From Congeria kusceri (lineage: Eukaryota; Mollusca; Bivalvia; Myida; Dreissenidae): DNA of 64,000 nucleotides. Position numbers and translations under genes: made by a program. The stretch spans positions 47,704,016-47,768,015 of the forward strand of contig CM051033.1 in NCBI GenBank assembly GCA_027627225.1, in the 5' to 3' direction. Every line of letters starts with the position of its first letter. Position 1 is the first letter of the stretch. Positions 1-11,545 of the stretch are shown here, in pieces. The notes beneath the pieces were generated by a model. It was not told the DNA's origin. It searched no databases and worked only from the letters and a program-made list of their open reading frames with translations.

Positions 1-560
1 GGTCTCTAAAATCCTAGAGAAGGCTCAAAATATTCAACTGGAATCTATTTTAATTTCAAATAATTTTCTATATTCTCGCCTGTAGAACTAATGCCATTAA
101 CGGCTAACTCACAGGTATGGTAATGCTGACCTTCAGAAAGCATTCGATACAGTAAGTCATGATAATACTCTGTGGTAAACTAGAATGAATGGGATTAAAT
201 AATGTCTCTTGGTTTAGGTCATATCTGTTCAATAGATTGCAAGAAGCCAATATTGACAAAACTTTGTCAGATTCAAATTAAGTTACATGTGGAGTCGCTC
301 GGAGGTTACCTGCGGAGTCCCACGGGACAGCATACAAGGACCCTTGTTATTTTTTATGTAAATAATACGAGTTTAAGCATTGACACAGAATGTATCCAAA
401 TACATTATGCCGACGACAGTACAATTTTGTTTTCACATAACAATTCCAACATACTTTCTAAAAAAATAGGCACTGTCTTGTTCCGAATGGAAGGTTAACA
501 ACAAATCATTGCCTCTATGCAAGACAGAATGTGTCACCATAAAATGTATTGGAATCAACA
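1..560 (+). pseudogene. Degenerate non-LTR (LINE) reverse transcriptase fragment
   Basis: Translation across frames shows the landmark blocks of a LINE reverse transcriptase: a DLQKAFDTVSHD block near 120-165, a GVPRDSIQGPLLF-like block near 315-350, and the catalytic YADD followed by STILFSH near 405-435. Such enzymes copy element RNA into DNA at a nicked target site. Here the blocks are spread over different frames and broken by stops, for example directly after DNTLW near 175, so this is a dead fragment. The 5' part of the element lies outside the window. The remainder runs into the 1.93 kb tandem repeats. Blocks and breaks are seen directly; the exact LINE clade is not determined. Confidence 0.75.
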
Positions 561-2491
561 AAAATGGCTGCAAAGTTGTCAAATGACTTGGACTTAAAAT
601 TGGCAATATTTTTGTCAGGAGAGCAAATTGCCAACAATATCATCTCAAAAAAGAATGCTTAACTTAAGTTTTTTTTATAGACAAACTGGTCACTTAGGTT
701 GTAACATCTAAGAAACTATTGTGCTCTGCTCTCATACATTGTCACTGTGATTATTCATGCTCATCCTGACATGCGGGACTGTCACAGAAAATACATTAAC
801 ACTCGTAACTCAAAATAAAGTTGCAAGATTTATTATTGGCACGTGTAACAATGTATGAGCCTGGGAAGATAAGTTGGCTAAATATTGAAAATAGGGTTAG
901 ACAATTTCATACATTGGGTCCTTTATCGTCAGCAGTGTAACTATTTTAACTTTTTAGTTAAGCCATCGAAGACAGTCTACTACGATAATCTAGAACTGAA
1001 AAGCTGTGGTAAACTCGTAAGGAAATTTACAACACACAGCTCTTCAGTCAATGACTTGCCTCCTTTTATTCATAATGACATTATATATGAATCAACCATT
1101 GACAAAGCAAACATACTGAACTGATTTTTCAAGTATCAATCTACTGACTTTGGATCTGATACCCATATGCATATGTTAAATTTCCTGACTCTATGCATAT
1201 TTTAAATTGCCTGACTGTCCTACTTTGGAATATTTCGACATTTCCCACCAAGTACTGCAAACATATCCTTCTTCCACTCCCTACTTTGCATTCTCTTGCA
1301 AACATGTCATTTTCTCCATCGATCTCTTAGTATACACCAATAATCATAGTCCTTCCTCGAAAGTATTATTGCGTTATTAATAGGAATACAGTAAATAAAG
1401 TATTTTTACATTGACATCAGTTAACCAGTTTCGTATGTAGTATTCAAAGTCTCTTGCTGTCATTATAGCTGCATTTACACTGAAAAATAATATATTTGTA
1501 GCAAATATAAATGAACGTAAGCAAGCAAATATATATAATATTTTATGAACACATACATTTTTTTATGTCATTGTTCACGCACATTGTTAAGTGCAAGTTA
1601 ACCTTAGCGCAGTAGTCAATATCCAATCGTATACAAGTATTTATCACGTGATGTTAGTCAGCCAATCAGAATACGTAGAACTCATTGTTTACATAATATT
1701 TGGTGCAGGCGGAAGCCTCACCAATTTGCAATTTTAAAAACCACCACCACTTACGCCTCTTTATTTCCATTCATCGCTCTTTTATGCCACGGCGGATATA
1801 CGCCAATCAATTTATGCTCTTTTTGAATACTTGATATTTCATATATTCATAACAATTTGTAATATACAATGAAAACACAAGTTTTTCCATATGTGACATA
1901 ATGGGCGGACAAAACCCGCCACATACACCGTATATGCATAACAATTTGTAATAAGCAATGAAAACATACGTTAGGCCATAAATGACCTAAAATAACATAT
2001 AGGCCGTATAGATAAAACATATTATATTTTTCTTGCCTGAAAACACTGATCCGATTTAAAACTAATGTCGTAGGAATGTTCCTTGGGGTACTCTCTACCA
2101 AATTCCTTCAAATAGTTTAAAATCGTTAAAAACATGGCCTCCAGGCCCTTTAATGTGCATGTAGACAACTTTGAAAATCCTGAAGATCAGAAATCAATTG
2201 ATTTCAAAATAATTTCACAAAAATGTTCCTTTGCTGAGCATTAATCGAATTCCTTCAAATAATTTTGAATCGTTATAAAACATGGCCGCCACGGATTGGG
2301 GAAGTTTGTCCTTAAATGGTTATTGGCAACTTCGACAATTTACTTATAAGGAACCATTTGCTTGATATTGAAATAATTTCATATATATATTCAATGAGTG
2401 ACCCTCTATCAAATTCCTTCACATAATACTGATCTTTTTTGTCCTTGTTATCTTTGTCAATATTAGACTTTAAATGTCTCGTGTTGGCTGC
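561..2491. repeat. 1.93 kb tandem repeat, copy 1 of 3 (contains LINE pieces)
   Basis: This is the first of three head-to-tail copies of a ~1930 bp unit, nearly identical to the next two apart from scattered substitutions and 1-nt indels. At about 720-860 it holds the C-terminal part of a LINE reverse transcriptase (blocks resembling HCDYSCSS and TQNKVARFIIGT), with stops. At 885-1124 a 79-codon open stretch ends in NDLPPFIHND and DKANILN, which resembles the linker just before the reverse transcriptase core in many LINEs, so the pieces are out of their natural order. The 3' part carries related blocks containing 'attccttcaaat' near 2099, 2247 and 2410, and a short duplication around 'cataacaatttgtaata'. 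No intact gene is present. Confidence 0.85.
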
Positions 2492-4421
2492 AAAATGGCT
2501 GCAAAGTTGTCAAATGCCTTGGACTTAAAATTGGCAATATTTTTGTCAGTTGAGCAAATTGCCAACAATATCATCTCAAAAAAGAATGCTTAACTTAAGT
2601 TTTTTTATAGACAAACTGGTCACTTAGGTTGTAACATCTAAGAAACTATTGTGCTCTGCTCTCATACATTGTCACTGTGATTATTCATGCTCATCCTGAC
2701 ATGCGGGACTGTCACAGAAAATACATTAACACTCGTAACTCAAAATAAAGTTGCAAGATTTATTATTGGCACGTGTAACAATGTATGAGCCTGGGAAGAT
2801 AAGTTGGCTAAATATTGAAAATAGGGTTAGACAATTTCATACATTGGGTCCTTTATCGTCAGCAGTGTAACTATTTTAACTTTTTAGTTAAGCCATCGAA
2901 GACAGTCTACTACGATAATCTAGAACTGAACAGCTGTGGTAAACTCGTAAGGAAATTTACAACACACAGCTCTTCAGTCAATGACTTGCCTCCTTTTATT
3001 CATAATGACATTATATATGAATCAACCATTGACAAAGCAAACATACTGAACTGATTTTTCAAGTATCAATCTACTGACTTTGGATCTGATACCCATATGC
3101 ATATGTTAAATTTCCTGACTCTATGCATATTTTAAATTGCCTGACTGTCCTACTTTGGAATATTTCGACATTTCCCACCAAGTACTGCAAACATATCCTT
3201 CTTCCACTCCCTACTTTGCATTCTCTTGCAAACATGTCATTTTCTCCATCGATCTCTTAGTATACACCAATAATCATAGTCCTTCCTCGAAAGTATTATT
3301 GCGTTATTAATAGGAATACAGTAAATAAAGTATTTTTACATTGACATCAGTTAACCAGTTTCGTATGTAGTATTCAAAGTCTCTTGCTGTCATTATAGCT
3401 GCATTTACACTGAAAAACAATATATTTGTAGCAAATATAAATGAACGTAAGCAAGCAAATATATATAATATTTTATGAACACATACATTTTTTTATGTCA
3501 TTGTTCACGCACATTGTTAAGTGCAAGTTAACCTTAGCGCAGTAGTCAATATCCAATCGTATACAAGTATTTATCACGTGATGTTAGTCAGCCAATCAGA
3601 ATACGTAGAACTCATTGTTTACATAATATTTGGTGCAGGCGGAAGCCTCACCAATTTGCAATTTTAAAAACCACCACCACTTACGCCTCTTTATTTCCAT
3701 TCATCGCTCTTTTATGCCACGGCGGATATACGCCAATCAATTTATGCTCTTTTTGAATACTTGATATTTCATATATTCATAACAATTTGTAATATACAAT
3801 GAAAACACAAGTTTTTCCATATGTGACATAATGGGCGGACAAAACCCGCCACATACACCGTATATGCATAACAATTTGTAATAAGCAATGAAAACATACG
3901 TTAGGCCATAAATGACCTAAAATAACATATAGGCCGTATAGATAAAACATATTATATTTTTCTTGCCTGAAAACACTGATCCGATTTAAAACTAATGTCG
4001 TAGGAATGTTCCTTGGGGTACTCTCTACCAAATTCCTTCAAATAGTTTAAAATCGTTAAAAACATGGCCTCCAGGCCCTTTAATGTGCATGTAGACAACT
4101 TTGAAAATCCTGAAGATCAGAAATCAATTGATTTCAAAATAATTTCACAAAAATGTTCCTTTGCTGAGCATTAATCGAATTCCTTCAAATAATTTTGAAT
4201 CGTTATAAAACATGGCCGCCACGGATTGGGGAAGTTTGTCCTTAAATGGTTATTGGCAACTTCGACAATTTACTTATAAGGAACCATTTGCTTGATATTG
4301 AAATAATTTCATATAAATATTCAATGAGTGACCCTCTATCAAATTCCTTCACATAATACTGATCTTTTTTGTCCTTGTTATCTTTGTCAATATTAGTCTT
4401 TAAATGTCTCGTGTTGGCTGC
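2492..4421. repeat. 1.93 kb tandem repeat, copy 2 of 3
   Basis: Second head-to-tail copy of the unit described at 561. The 79-codon LINE linker-like stretch recurs at 2815-3054 with a single change (Lys to Asn at residue 39). The junction with copy 1 is 'taaatgtctcgtgttggctg', and the same junction recurs into copy 3. The very high similarity between copies points to recent unequal exchange or local duplication rather than three separate insertions. Confidence 0.88.
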
Positions 4422-6339
4422 AAAATGGCTGCAAAGTTGTCAAATGCCTTGGACTTAAAATTGGCAATATTTTTGTCAGTTGAGCAAATTGCCAACAATA
4501 TCATCTCAAAAAAGAATGCTTAACTTAAGTTTTTTTATAGACAAACTGGTCACTTAGGTTGTAACATCTAAGAAACTATTGTGCTCTGCTCTCATACATT
4601 GTCACTGTGATTATTCATGCTCATCCTGACATGCGGGACTGTCACAGAAAATACATTAACACTCGTAACTCAAAATAAAGTTGCAAGATTTATTATTGGC
4701 ACGTGTAACAATGTATGAGCCTGGGAAGATAAGTTGGCTAAATATTGAAAATAGGGTTAGACAATTTCATACATTGGGTCCTTTATCGTCAGCAGTGTAA
4801 CTATTTTAACTTTTTAGTTAAGCCATCGAAGACAGTCTACTACGATAATCTAGAACTGAAAAGCTGTGGTAAACTCGTAAGGAAATTTACAACACACAGC
4901 TCTTCAGTCAATGACTTGCCTCCTTTTATTCATAATGACATTATATATGAATCAACCATTGACAAAGCAAACATACTGAACTGATTTTTCAAGTATCAAT
5001 CTACTGACTTTGGATCTGATACCCATATGCATATGTTAAATTTCCTGACTCTATGCATATTTTAAATTGCCTGACTGTCCTACTTTGGAATATTTCGACA
5101 TTTCCCACCAAGTACTGCAAACATATCCTTCTTCCACTCCCTACTTTGCATTCTCTTGCAAACATGTCATTTTCTCCATCGATCTCTTAGTATACACCAA
5201 TAATCATAGTCCTTCCTCGAAAGTATTATTGCGTTATTAATAGGAATACAGTAAATAAAGTATTTTTACATTGACATCAGTTAACCAGTTTCGTATGTAG
5301 TATTCAAAGTCTCTTGCTGTCATTATAGCTGCATTTACACTGAAAAACAATATATTTGTAGCATATATAAATGAACGTAAGCAAGCAAATATATATAATA
5401 TTGTATGAACACATACATTTTTTTATGTCATTGTTCACGTACATTGTTAAGTGCAAGTTAACCTTAGCTCAGTAGTCAATATCCAATCGTATACAAGTAT
5501 TTATCACGTGATGTTAGTCAGCCAATCAGAATACGTAGAACTCATTGTTTACATAATATTTGGTGCAGGCGGAAGCCTCACCAATTTGCAATTTTAAAAA
5601 CCACCACCACTTACGCCTCTTTATTTCCATTCATCGCTCTTTTATGCCACGGCGGATATACGCCAATCAATTTATGCTCTTTTTGAATACTTGATATTTC
5701 ATATATTCATAACAATTTGTAATATACAATGAAAACACAAGTTTTTCCATATGTGACATAATGGGCGGACAAAACCCGCCACATACACCGTATATGCATA
5801 ACAATTTGTAATAAGCAATGAAAACATACGTTAGGCCATAAATGACCTAAAATGACATATAGGCCGTATATATAAACATATTATATTTTTCTTGCCTGAA
5901 AACACTGATCCGATTTAAAACTAATGTCGTAGGAATGTTCCTTGGGGTACTCTCTACCAAATTCCTTCAAATAGTTTAAAATCGTTAAAAACATGGCCTC
6001 CAGGCCCTTTAATGTGTATGTAGACAACTTTGAAAATCCTGAAGATCAGAAATCAATTGATTTCAAAATAATTTCACAAAAATGTTCCTTTGCTGAGCAT
6101 TAATCGAAATCCTTCAAATAATTTTGAATCGTTATAAAACATGGCCGCCACGGATTGGGGAAGTTTGTCCTTAAATGGTTATTGGCAACTTCGACAATTT
6201 ACTTATAAGGAACCATTTGCTTGATATTGAAATAATTTCATATAAATATTCAATGAGTGACCCTCTATCAAATTCCTTCAAATAATACTGATCTTTTTTG
6301 TTCTTGTTATCTTTGTCAATATTAGACTTTAAATGTCTC
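4422..6339. repeat. 1.93 kb tandem repeat, copy 3 of 3
   Basis: Third copy, slightly more diverged in its 3' half, with a few substitutions and a 1-nt loss near 5872. The LINE linker-like stretch is at 4745-4984 and is identical in translation to copy 1. The copy ends at 'taaatgtctc' (about 6339), after which unique sequence begins. Confidence 0.86.
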
Positions 6340-6853
6340 TCAGCACACTATTACATTTCTACAAGCCATTATTATAAATGAAACTCAGGTGAGCGATCTA
6401 GGCGCATTTGGCCCTCGTGTTTATTGTTATTTGCAATAATTTTCAAGAGAATTAAACAATGACAATTGAACAATTGTTCGGCTTTGTATTTTAAAATTGT
6501 TAAACAAGTTGTGCTTAATTAAATAATCCTGTACAAAATTCTTGATTAAAGTATTATCTTCCTCAAAAAGTTAACCAAGAACAGTTGGGTATTTTTGTTG
6601 TCCGAATAATGTGGGGAAATCAGCGATTACACGACACATCATTAATCGTACTAGTTGATAAACCATTCGTTGTTGCGGTATGAAAACGGTGAGATTTACG
6701 GTGCGGTTGTCAAACCCTGGGATGCAACATTTAATTATTGTATGAGGGAAGTCAATAATATTAGTTAAAAAAAATAAACCCGGCAACTGAAACTGGTTGA
6801 GTTGTGTTATAAATAAAATTATTCATTGGTAGAGTATGACAAATTTAGAAATA
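6340..6853. other. AT-rich stretch without recognised gene
   Basis: No domain, splice-consistent exon or repeat was recognised here. A 71-codon open stretch on the - strand (6571-6786) has no recognisable motif and is of a length expected by chance. Confidence 0.5.
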
Positions 6854-6858
6854 GTTAT

Positions 6859-6943
6859 AGCACAACTGGACCTCAATATGTTAGTTATTTAGCGAGCCCG
6901 CAGGAAAATATTAAATACTTAACATATTGAGGTCAAAGGGTGC
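6859..6943. repeat. Imperfect 24-bp inverted repeat (hairpin)
   Basis: The arm at 6859-6882 ('agcac'...'cctcaatatgtt') is mirrored at 6920-6943 ('aacatattgagg'...'gtgct') with a 37-nt spacer and a few mismatches. It resembles the ends of a very small inverted-repeat element or a foldback relic. Confidence 0.55.
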
Positions 6944-6953
6944 TACAAGTGTT

Positions 6954-7268
6954 TATACCATATTCACCAATCACATCGCCACTTACTACGATTCCGATCC
7001 GAATGAGCAGTTCCTAGACGTCACGTGACGTCTGACATGCTTGGCATGCGTGTCATTTCCAAAATTAGCGCTGTCGCAATGTGTCCACTCAGTGCAATCG
7101 TTTAGTGCAATAAGTAGCGTGCGTATAAATTACAACAAAATTTCAAAATACTGCACGCTACTTATTGCGCGATAAGCTTGCATAGTAGGCTCCGCCCACC
7201 ATTTACCGATCGGATATCACAGATCTTAAATACCGCAAAACAATGAAAACTCTCTGAAATATGGTATA
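6954..7268. mobile_element. Candidate 315-bp MITE with internal hairpin
   Basis: The segment is bounded by a perfect 10-bp inverted repeat, TATACCATAT at 6954-6963 and ATATGGTATA at 7259-7268. Inside, a perfect 16-bp inverted repeat (7107-7122 and 7153-7168, GCAATAAGTAGCGTGC and its complement) has a 30-nt loop. No protein is encoded. A non-autonomous DNA element is the best guess; the boundaries are inferred from symmetry only. Confidence 0.4.
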
Positions 7269-8640
7269 AGGACAGTTAATCAACATAAGACGAAGACTAG
7301 TGAACAGGTCATATTTATAAAGAATCATGTCTTAATATTTTTACCCTAGGAGGACTTTCATTATGAATTTTAACAAATTTATTGAAGGTTGTTGTGTACA
7401 AGTTTTGAAACTTTTAATCTCAAATTTAGATACCTTACGATGTAGCTTTATGTGGATTATATTTTCTTCAGCTAGCCATTTTTTGCATTATATTATAGGA
7501 GTCGTATAGACATAAAAAATACTAGGTAAATTCATACAAGTTCTTTAGATAAGAGCTAAATACAAGGAAACAAATTCATGCTTGTGTATTATGATATAAC
7601 CAATCTAATACAAGGAAGTAAGAAGTGCTTCCTCCATAACAATGTCATTGTATGTAAATGAAATAAGATTGTCCTTATATATATATTTAAATCGTTACAA
7701 GGAAATGAAAGCTCAGTTGTACCTAATTTTTCACTGAATTCGAACCAGGTAAACGCTATTTTGAACAATTAATTTAATTAATGGAATTTAATTATTCCAG
7801 TTCACCAGTTTGCTAGTGTTGTGTGTTTAAATACAGATATATTTAGTTGTAATCATTGTGAAGGACAAACATAGCTAGAATGTATGTTTAATTACGATTA
7901 ATTGTCGCAAAAAAAGAATCGTCATATTAAATATTGTTGTACTATTCCAAGAAGAAAACAGGAAGAACTATCAAATAACATCGGTCGTGTTTTCTGTGTT
8001 TGCATGATAGTGGATTCTTAAAAACATTGATTTCAGGGTAAATAATCATGGACAAATACTTAACCCCGAAGCATGTTACATTGTTAGCTGACAACCAACT
8101 TACTTCCGGTTCTATTTATTCCATTGATAGGACACTGACGTCCTAAGTGCTGTTAAAATTGTGGTTCATTTTAATTGTTGAGAATATAATCACATGCGTT
8201 CGGTGTCCTAGTGCATTGTCGCTGAGTGTTTTGGATTCTGATTGCGCCGATCATAGCGATGCACTTTCAGTTTGACTCACTTGTACTGCACTATGCATGT
8301 ACGAATAGTATTATACATGGTTTACAATAGGCAGAATTACTATTGCATGAAATGTTTATTCGGGTTTTGCAGTAATATATTACCATGTAAAGAACTGAAT
8401 TAAATTGAATAATGTTTGAATCGTATTTGTTGTTTACAACAAAAACAATATTTATTAGCATTTAAAACAAGTCGCTTGATTATGTAAAATAAATAAATTA
8501 TAACTCCTTTATGTATATTTTTAAATTTTTAATACGCTTTGATAATAATGAATAACGAGTACTTGTATTTGTTAACCTAGTTTTCGAAAAATTTCGGTTA
8601 TTATATTGGGGTATGTTGTTGGGCGGGCGGACGGGAGGGG
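7269..8640. other. AT-rich intergenic stretch, nothing recognised
   Basis: No long open frame, domain, RNA gene or repeat was recognised across this 1.4 kb. Confidence 0.5.
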
Positions 8641-8654
8641 TCGCGGCGTCAATT

Positions 8655-9345
8655 TTCGTTTCCGCTCTCTAACTCGAAAACGGAATGAGATATTTTAATG
8701 AAACTTCATACAAAGATACCTTAAATCGAAACCTCGCTTGGGATTGCATATGGGGTGTGTGGGGTCAAGGTAAAAGTGACAGTTAGTAAAATTAGAAAAT
8801 GGTTTCTGCTTAAGAACTTGAGAACGCATCAATATATTTAAATGAATCTTCATACATAGATACCTTGAATTGAGACCTCCATTGGGATTGCATATGTGGT
8901 GGGTGGAGTCAATGTTAAGGTCACCGTTACTAAAACTAGAAAAACGGTTTCCGCTCAATAACTTGACAATGCATCGAGATATTTTAATGAAACTTTACAC
9001 ATAGATACCTTATATTGAGACCTCGCCTGGGATTGCATATAGGGTGGTTTGGGTCAAGGTCTCCAATTCTAAAAATATAAAAATGGTTTCCGCTCAATAA
9101 CTTTAGAATGCATGAAGATATTTGAATGAAACTTCATACATAGATACCTTGTATCTAGACCACGCTTGTGACCACGCTTGTGCCTGCATATTGGTTGGGT
9201 GAGATCAAGGTCAGGGTCAATGTTACTAAAAATAAAAAAAACGGTTTCTGCTCAATAATTTGAGAACGCATTGCGATATGTTAATGAAATTTCATACATA
9301 GATACCTTATAACGAGACCTCGCCCAGGAATGCATATGGCACCCA
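8655..9345. repeat. Tandem array of ~144-bp monomers, about 4.5 copies
   Basis: Diverged copies share the core 'cataGATACCTT', with the shared heptamer AGATACC near 8714, 8858, 9003, 9142 and 9299, giving spacings of about 144, 145, 139 and 157 bp. Other shared blocks are 'tttccgctcaataact', 'gagacctcg' followed by 'gggattgcatat', and 'gggtcaagg'. The type is familiar from bivalve genomes (general knowledge, not searched). It has no coding content. Confidence 0.75.
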
Positions 9346-9732
9346 GAAATTTCTTTCATTATTGTGCTGACCTTTATGCGTTTCGTTAAAAAAATTGGTT
9401 TTCGTGGAATTTACACGTTTCTTGTTTAATGTATTTTTATGAACAAAGTGACGAATCTTGAAAAACAACAAGACTCTATTTGTTTTAGTCCTGCTACAGT
9501 TTTAATCATCGTTCATTTTGCGAATTTCCAGATATTTAGAATATTAAATGTTTTAATGCACTTTGAAAATTATGTTCACAAGTTTTTCCTTAAATATAAC
9601 ATTTTGAACCCTAAACGTTCTACACGTTCTAATTTTTATAACCAATTTTCATGCACTCGTATTGAACAAACTAGGAATTAGTAGTACATCATTCTCATCG
9701 TCATATGTCCGGGCAGAATAAGCAGAGACCAA
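9346..9732. other. AT-rich stretch without recognised gene
   Basis: An 80-codon open stretch at 9439-9681 shows no domain, and no splice context supports it. Nothing else was recognised. Confidence 0.45.
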
Positions 9733-9950
9733 GGACATAATCACAAAAAGAAGGAAGCTGTAAAACGACTAATTGATGTTGAAACATAATTACAAAATGT
9801 GACAAGAGAACTAACTTTCTAGGAAATACGAGCTTTAGCTGAGGCAAACAAGACGATCAGTGAACGAAGTGCTAAGGAAGACAATAGACGAACAAAAACA
9901 AAGGAATGACAAAAAAACCAGTCAATTAATGGCAGCATTACATGATATAA
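9733..9950 (+). pseudogene. Stop-interrupted coiled-coil coding remnant
   Basis: One frame from 9733 reads as a charged, helix-forming peptide (KKKEAVKRLIDVET, then LQNVTRELTF, then EIRALAEANKTISERSAKED) broken by TAA, TAG and TGA codons. The Lys/Glu/Leu heptad-like composition suggests a coiled coil, whereas chance AT-rich DNA normally gives Asn/Ile/Phe/Tyr-rich peptides. It could be a dead exon or a retroelement ORF1 relic; the parent protein is not recognised. It ends just before the 4.3 kb duplication begins. Confidence 0.4.
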
Positions 9951-10432
9951 AAACACACAAAATGGTTTAACGAAAGATGCGGCGGCAAATATATCCAAAT
10001 TATATATTTGAAAAATTTTAAGTGTTCACCAGATTTGTTGATAAAACAGCAATATATCCAACATAAAATGCTAGTAGCCGGTAAGACCTTTAAATTATAT
10101 GCAGGTATATAGTGACATTTGACAAACTGACCTTGTGAAATGGATTGAGCTAAATTCGAGCACACGTTGTAATAGACCAAACAGCTAGCCGTGGAAATCT
10201 AAGATTTTGTGGGACAATGCACCTCAAATTGTCAAGATTCTCCTCATATCAAATTTACATGTCTCCGAACACAAATAACAATTCATTGCTTATTGTGAAT
10301 GAAATTGATTAATTTATGAACAGTGATACGTTAAGAAACGTTTTTGTATTATAGCACATCTTTGGGAATTAAATAAATAATCATACTCACAATTTAGGAC
10401 AACTAGAGTATCTAAGGTCAATATAGATCCTA

Positions 10433-10610
10433 CACGGAGCATTCCTTCAGAAAACACTTTTTATTGATGTTTACCACTAAAACTATAGATCCTACCGTTT
10501 TCGTAAATTAGTGGGAACAACCGCACTAATTTACGAAAACAAAAACGGTAAGTACAATATTTTTAGTGGTAAAAATCAATAAAAAGTATTTTCTGAAGGA
10601 GTGCTCCGTG
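10433..10610. mobile_element. 178-bp near-perfect hairpin element (MITE/foldback), copy A
   Basis: The left arm starts CACGGAGCATTCCTTCAGAA and the right arm ends in its near-complement, finishing TCTGAAGGAGTGCTCCGTG. Symmetry continues inward through 'attagtg' and 'cactaat' to a short centre near 10517. It has no coding capacity. It looks like a foldback or MITE-type element that was already present when the 4.3 kb segment duplicated. Confidence 0.6.
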
Positions 10611-11545
10611 TCACGTTTCCATGGTTGCACTGTTATACAAATATAGTTGTTATTCACACATTGAGTATGATTGAATATCAGTATGATATTGAGTATGATA
10701 TTTTATGACTACATATTGATGATATGTAGATGATATGCAGTCGCATCATATGTTCAGTTTTCAGGCATGTAGGATTCTTAATACCAACATAATAAAAAAG
10801 TCCATGAACTTATCATGCAACCCTCGTATTTATTTATTTATTTTTTATTTATTCATTTACTAATTTATTTATTTTATTGTATTTAGTTCAGATGTGTTTT
10901 GAAGGATTCAATTATATGATCTGGGTGTCACGAGCAAAGGCGCACTGGTTATTTAGATGTTTCTTGATATATATTTCTTGATTGGAAATTAGGCTTTATT
11001 TGTTCTGATGCTTCAGCTTTTGCAGTCTGTCTCGCTACAAACTAGGACTGGGCGCACAAGTGTTTTCTTCAATGTACGCGTTAACGTTGTGCTATCTGCG
11101 AACGTCAAGGAATACCGACCTGTAAGGAAATTAACAAAATTGAATAAAGTAGCGTTCAGTGTTTATTCATATTGTTCTGGACACGCCGAAAGTCTGAATA
11201 ATCTTCTCAGCAAAAGCGGACTTAAAGTGGAATTATCATTGCAACGCGTCAAATATCTGAGTCTCTTAAACTACGGATGTTGATTTAGTCAATAGAGCAC
11301 CTATATGTTCATGCGTACGTTACCGGTGAATGTAAATAAATTAAACAATGACACAAACAGGAACGATGTATTATTAATGTTTAAATGATCAAATGAGATT
11401 GTTCTCTCGACAAACAATGTTAAAGTTAAACTTTATCACTCCCGAATTATTTTCTTATAGGCAACTTAATGTATACAATTGTGGTATCATAGTCAGTGTC
11501 CTTATGCAGCGCAAACAATTTGAAAACCTAATTTTTTCTCTTCAG

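Noticed and set aside
11008..11283. 91-codon + frame repeated at 15333 as a 92-codon frame
   Set aside because: The two copies differ by a 2-nt indel that changes the C-terminal frame, and there is no domain or splice support, so it is probably non-coding.
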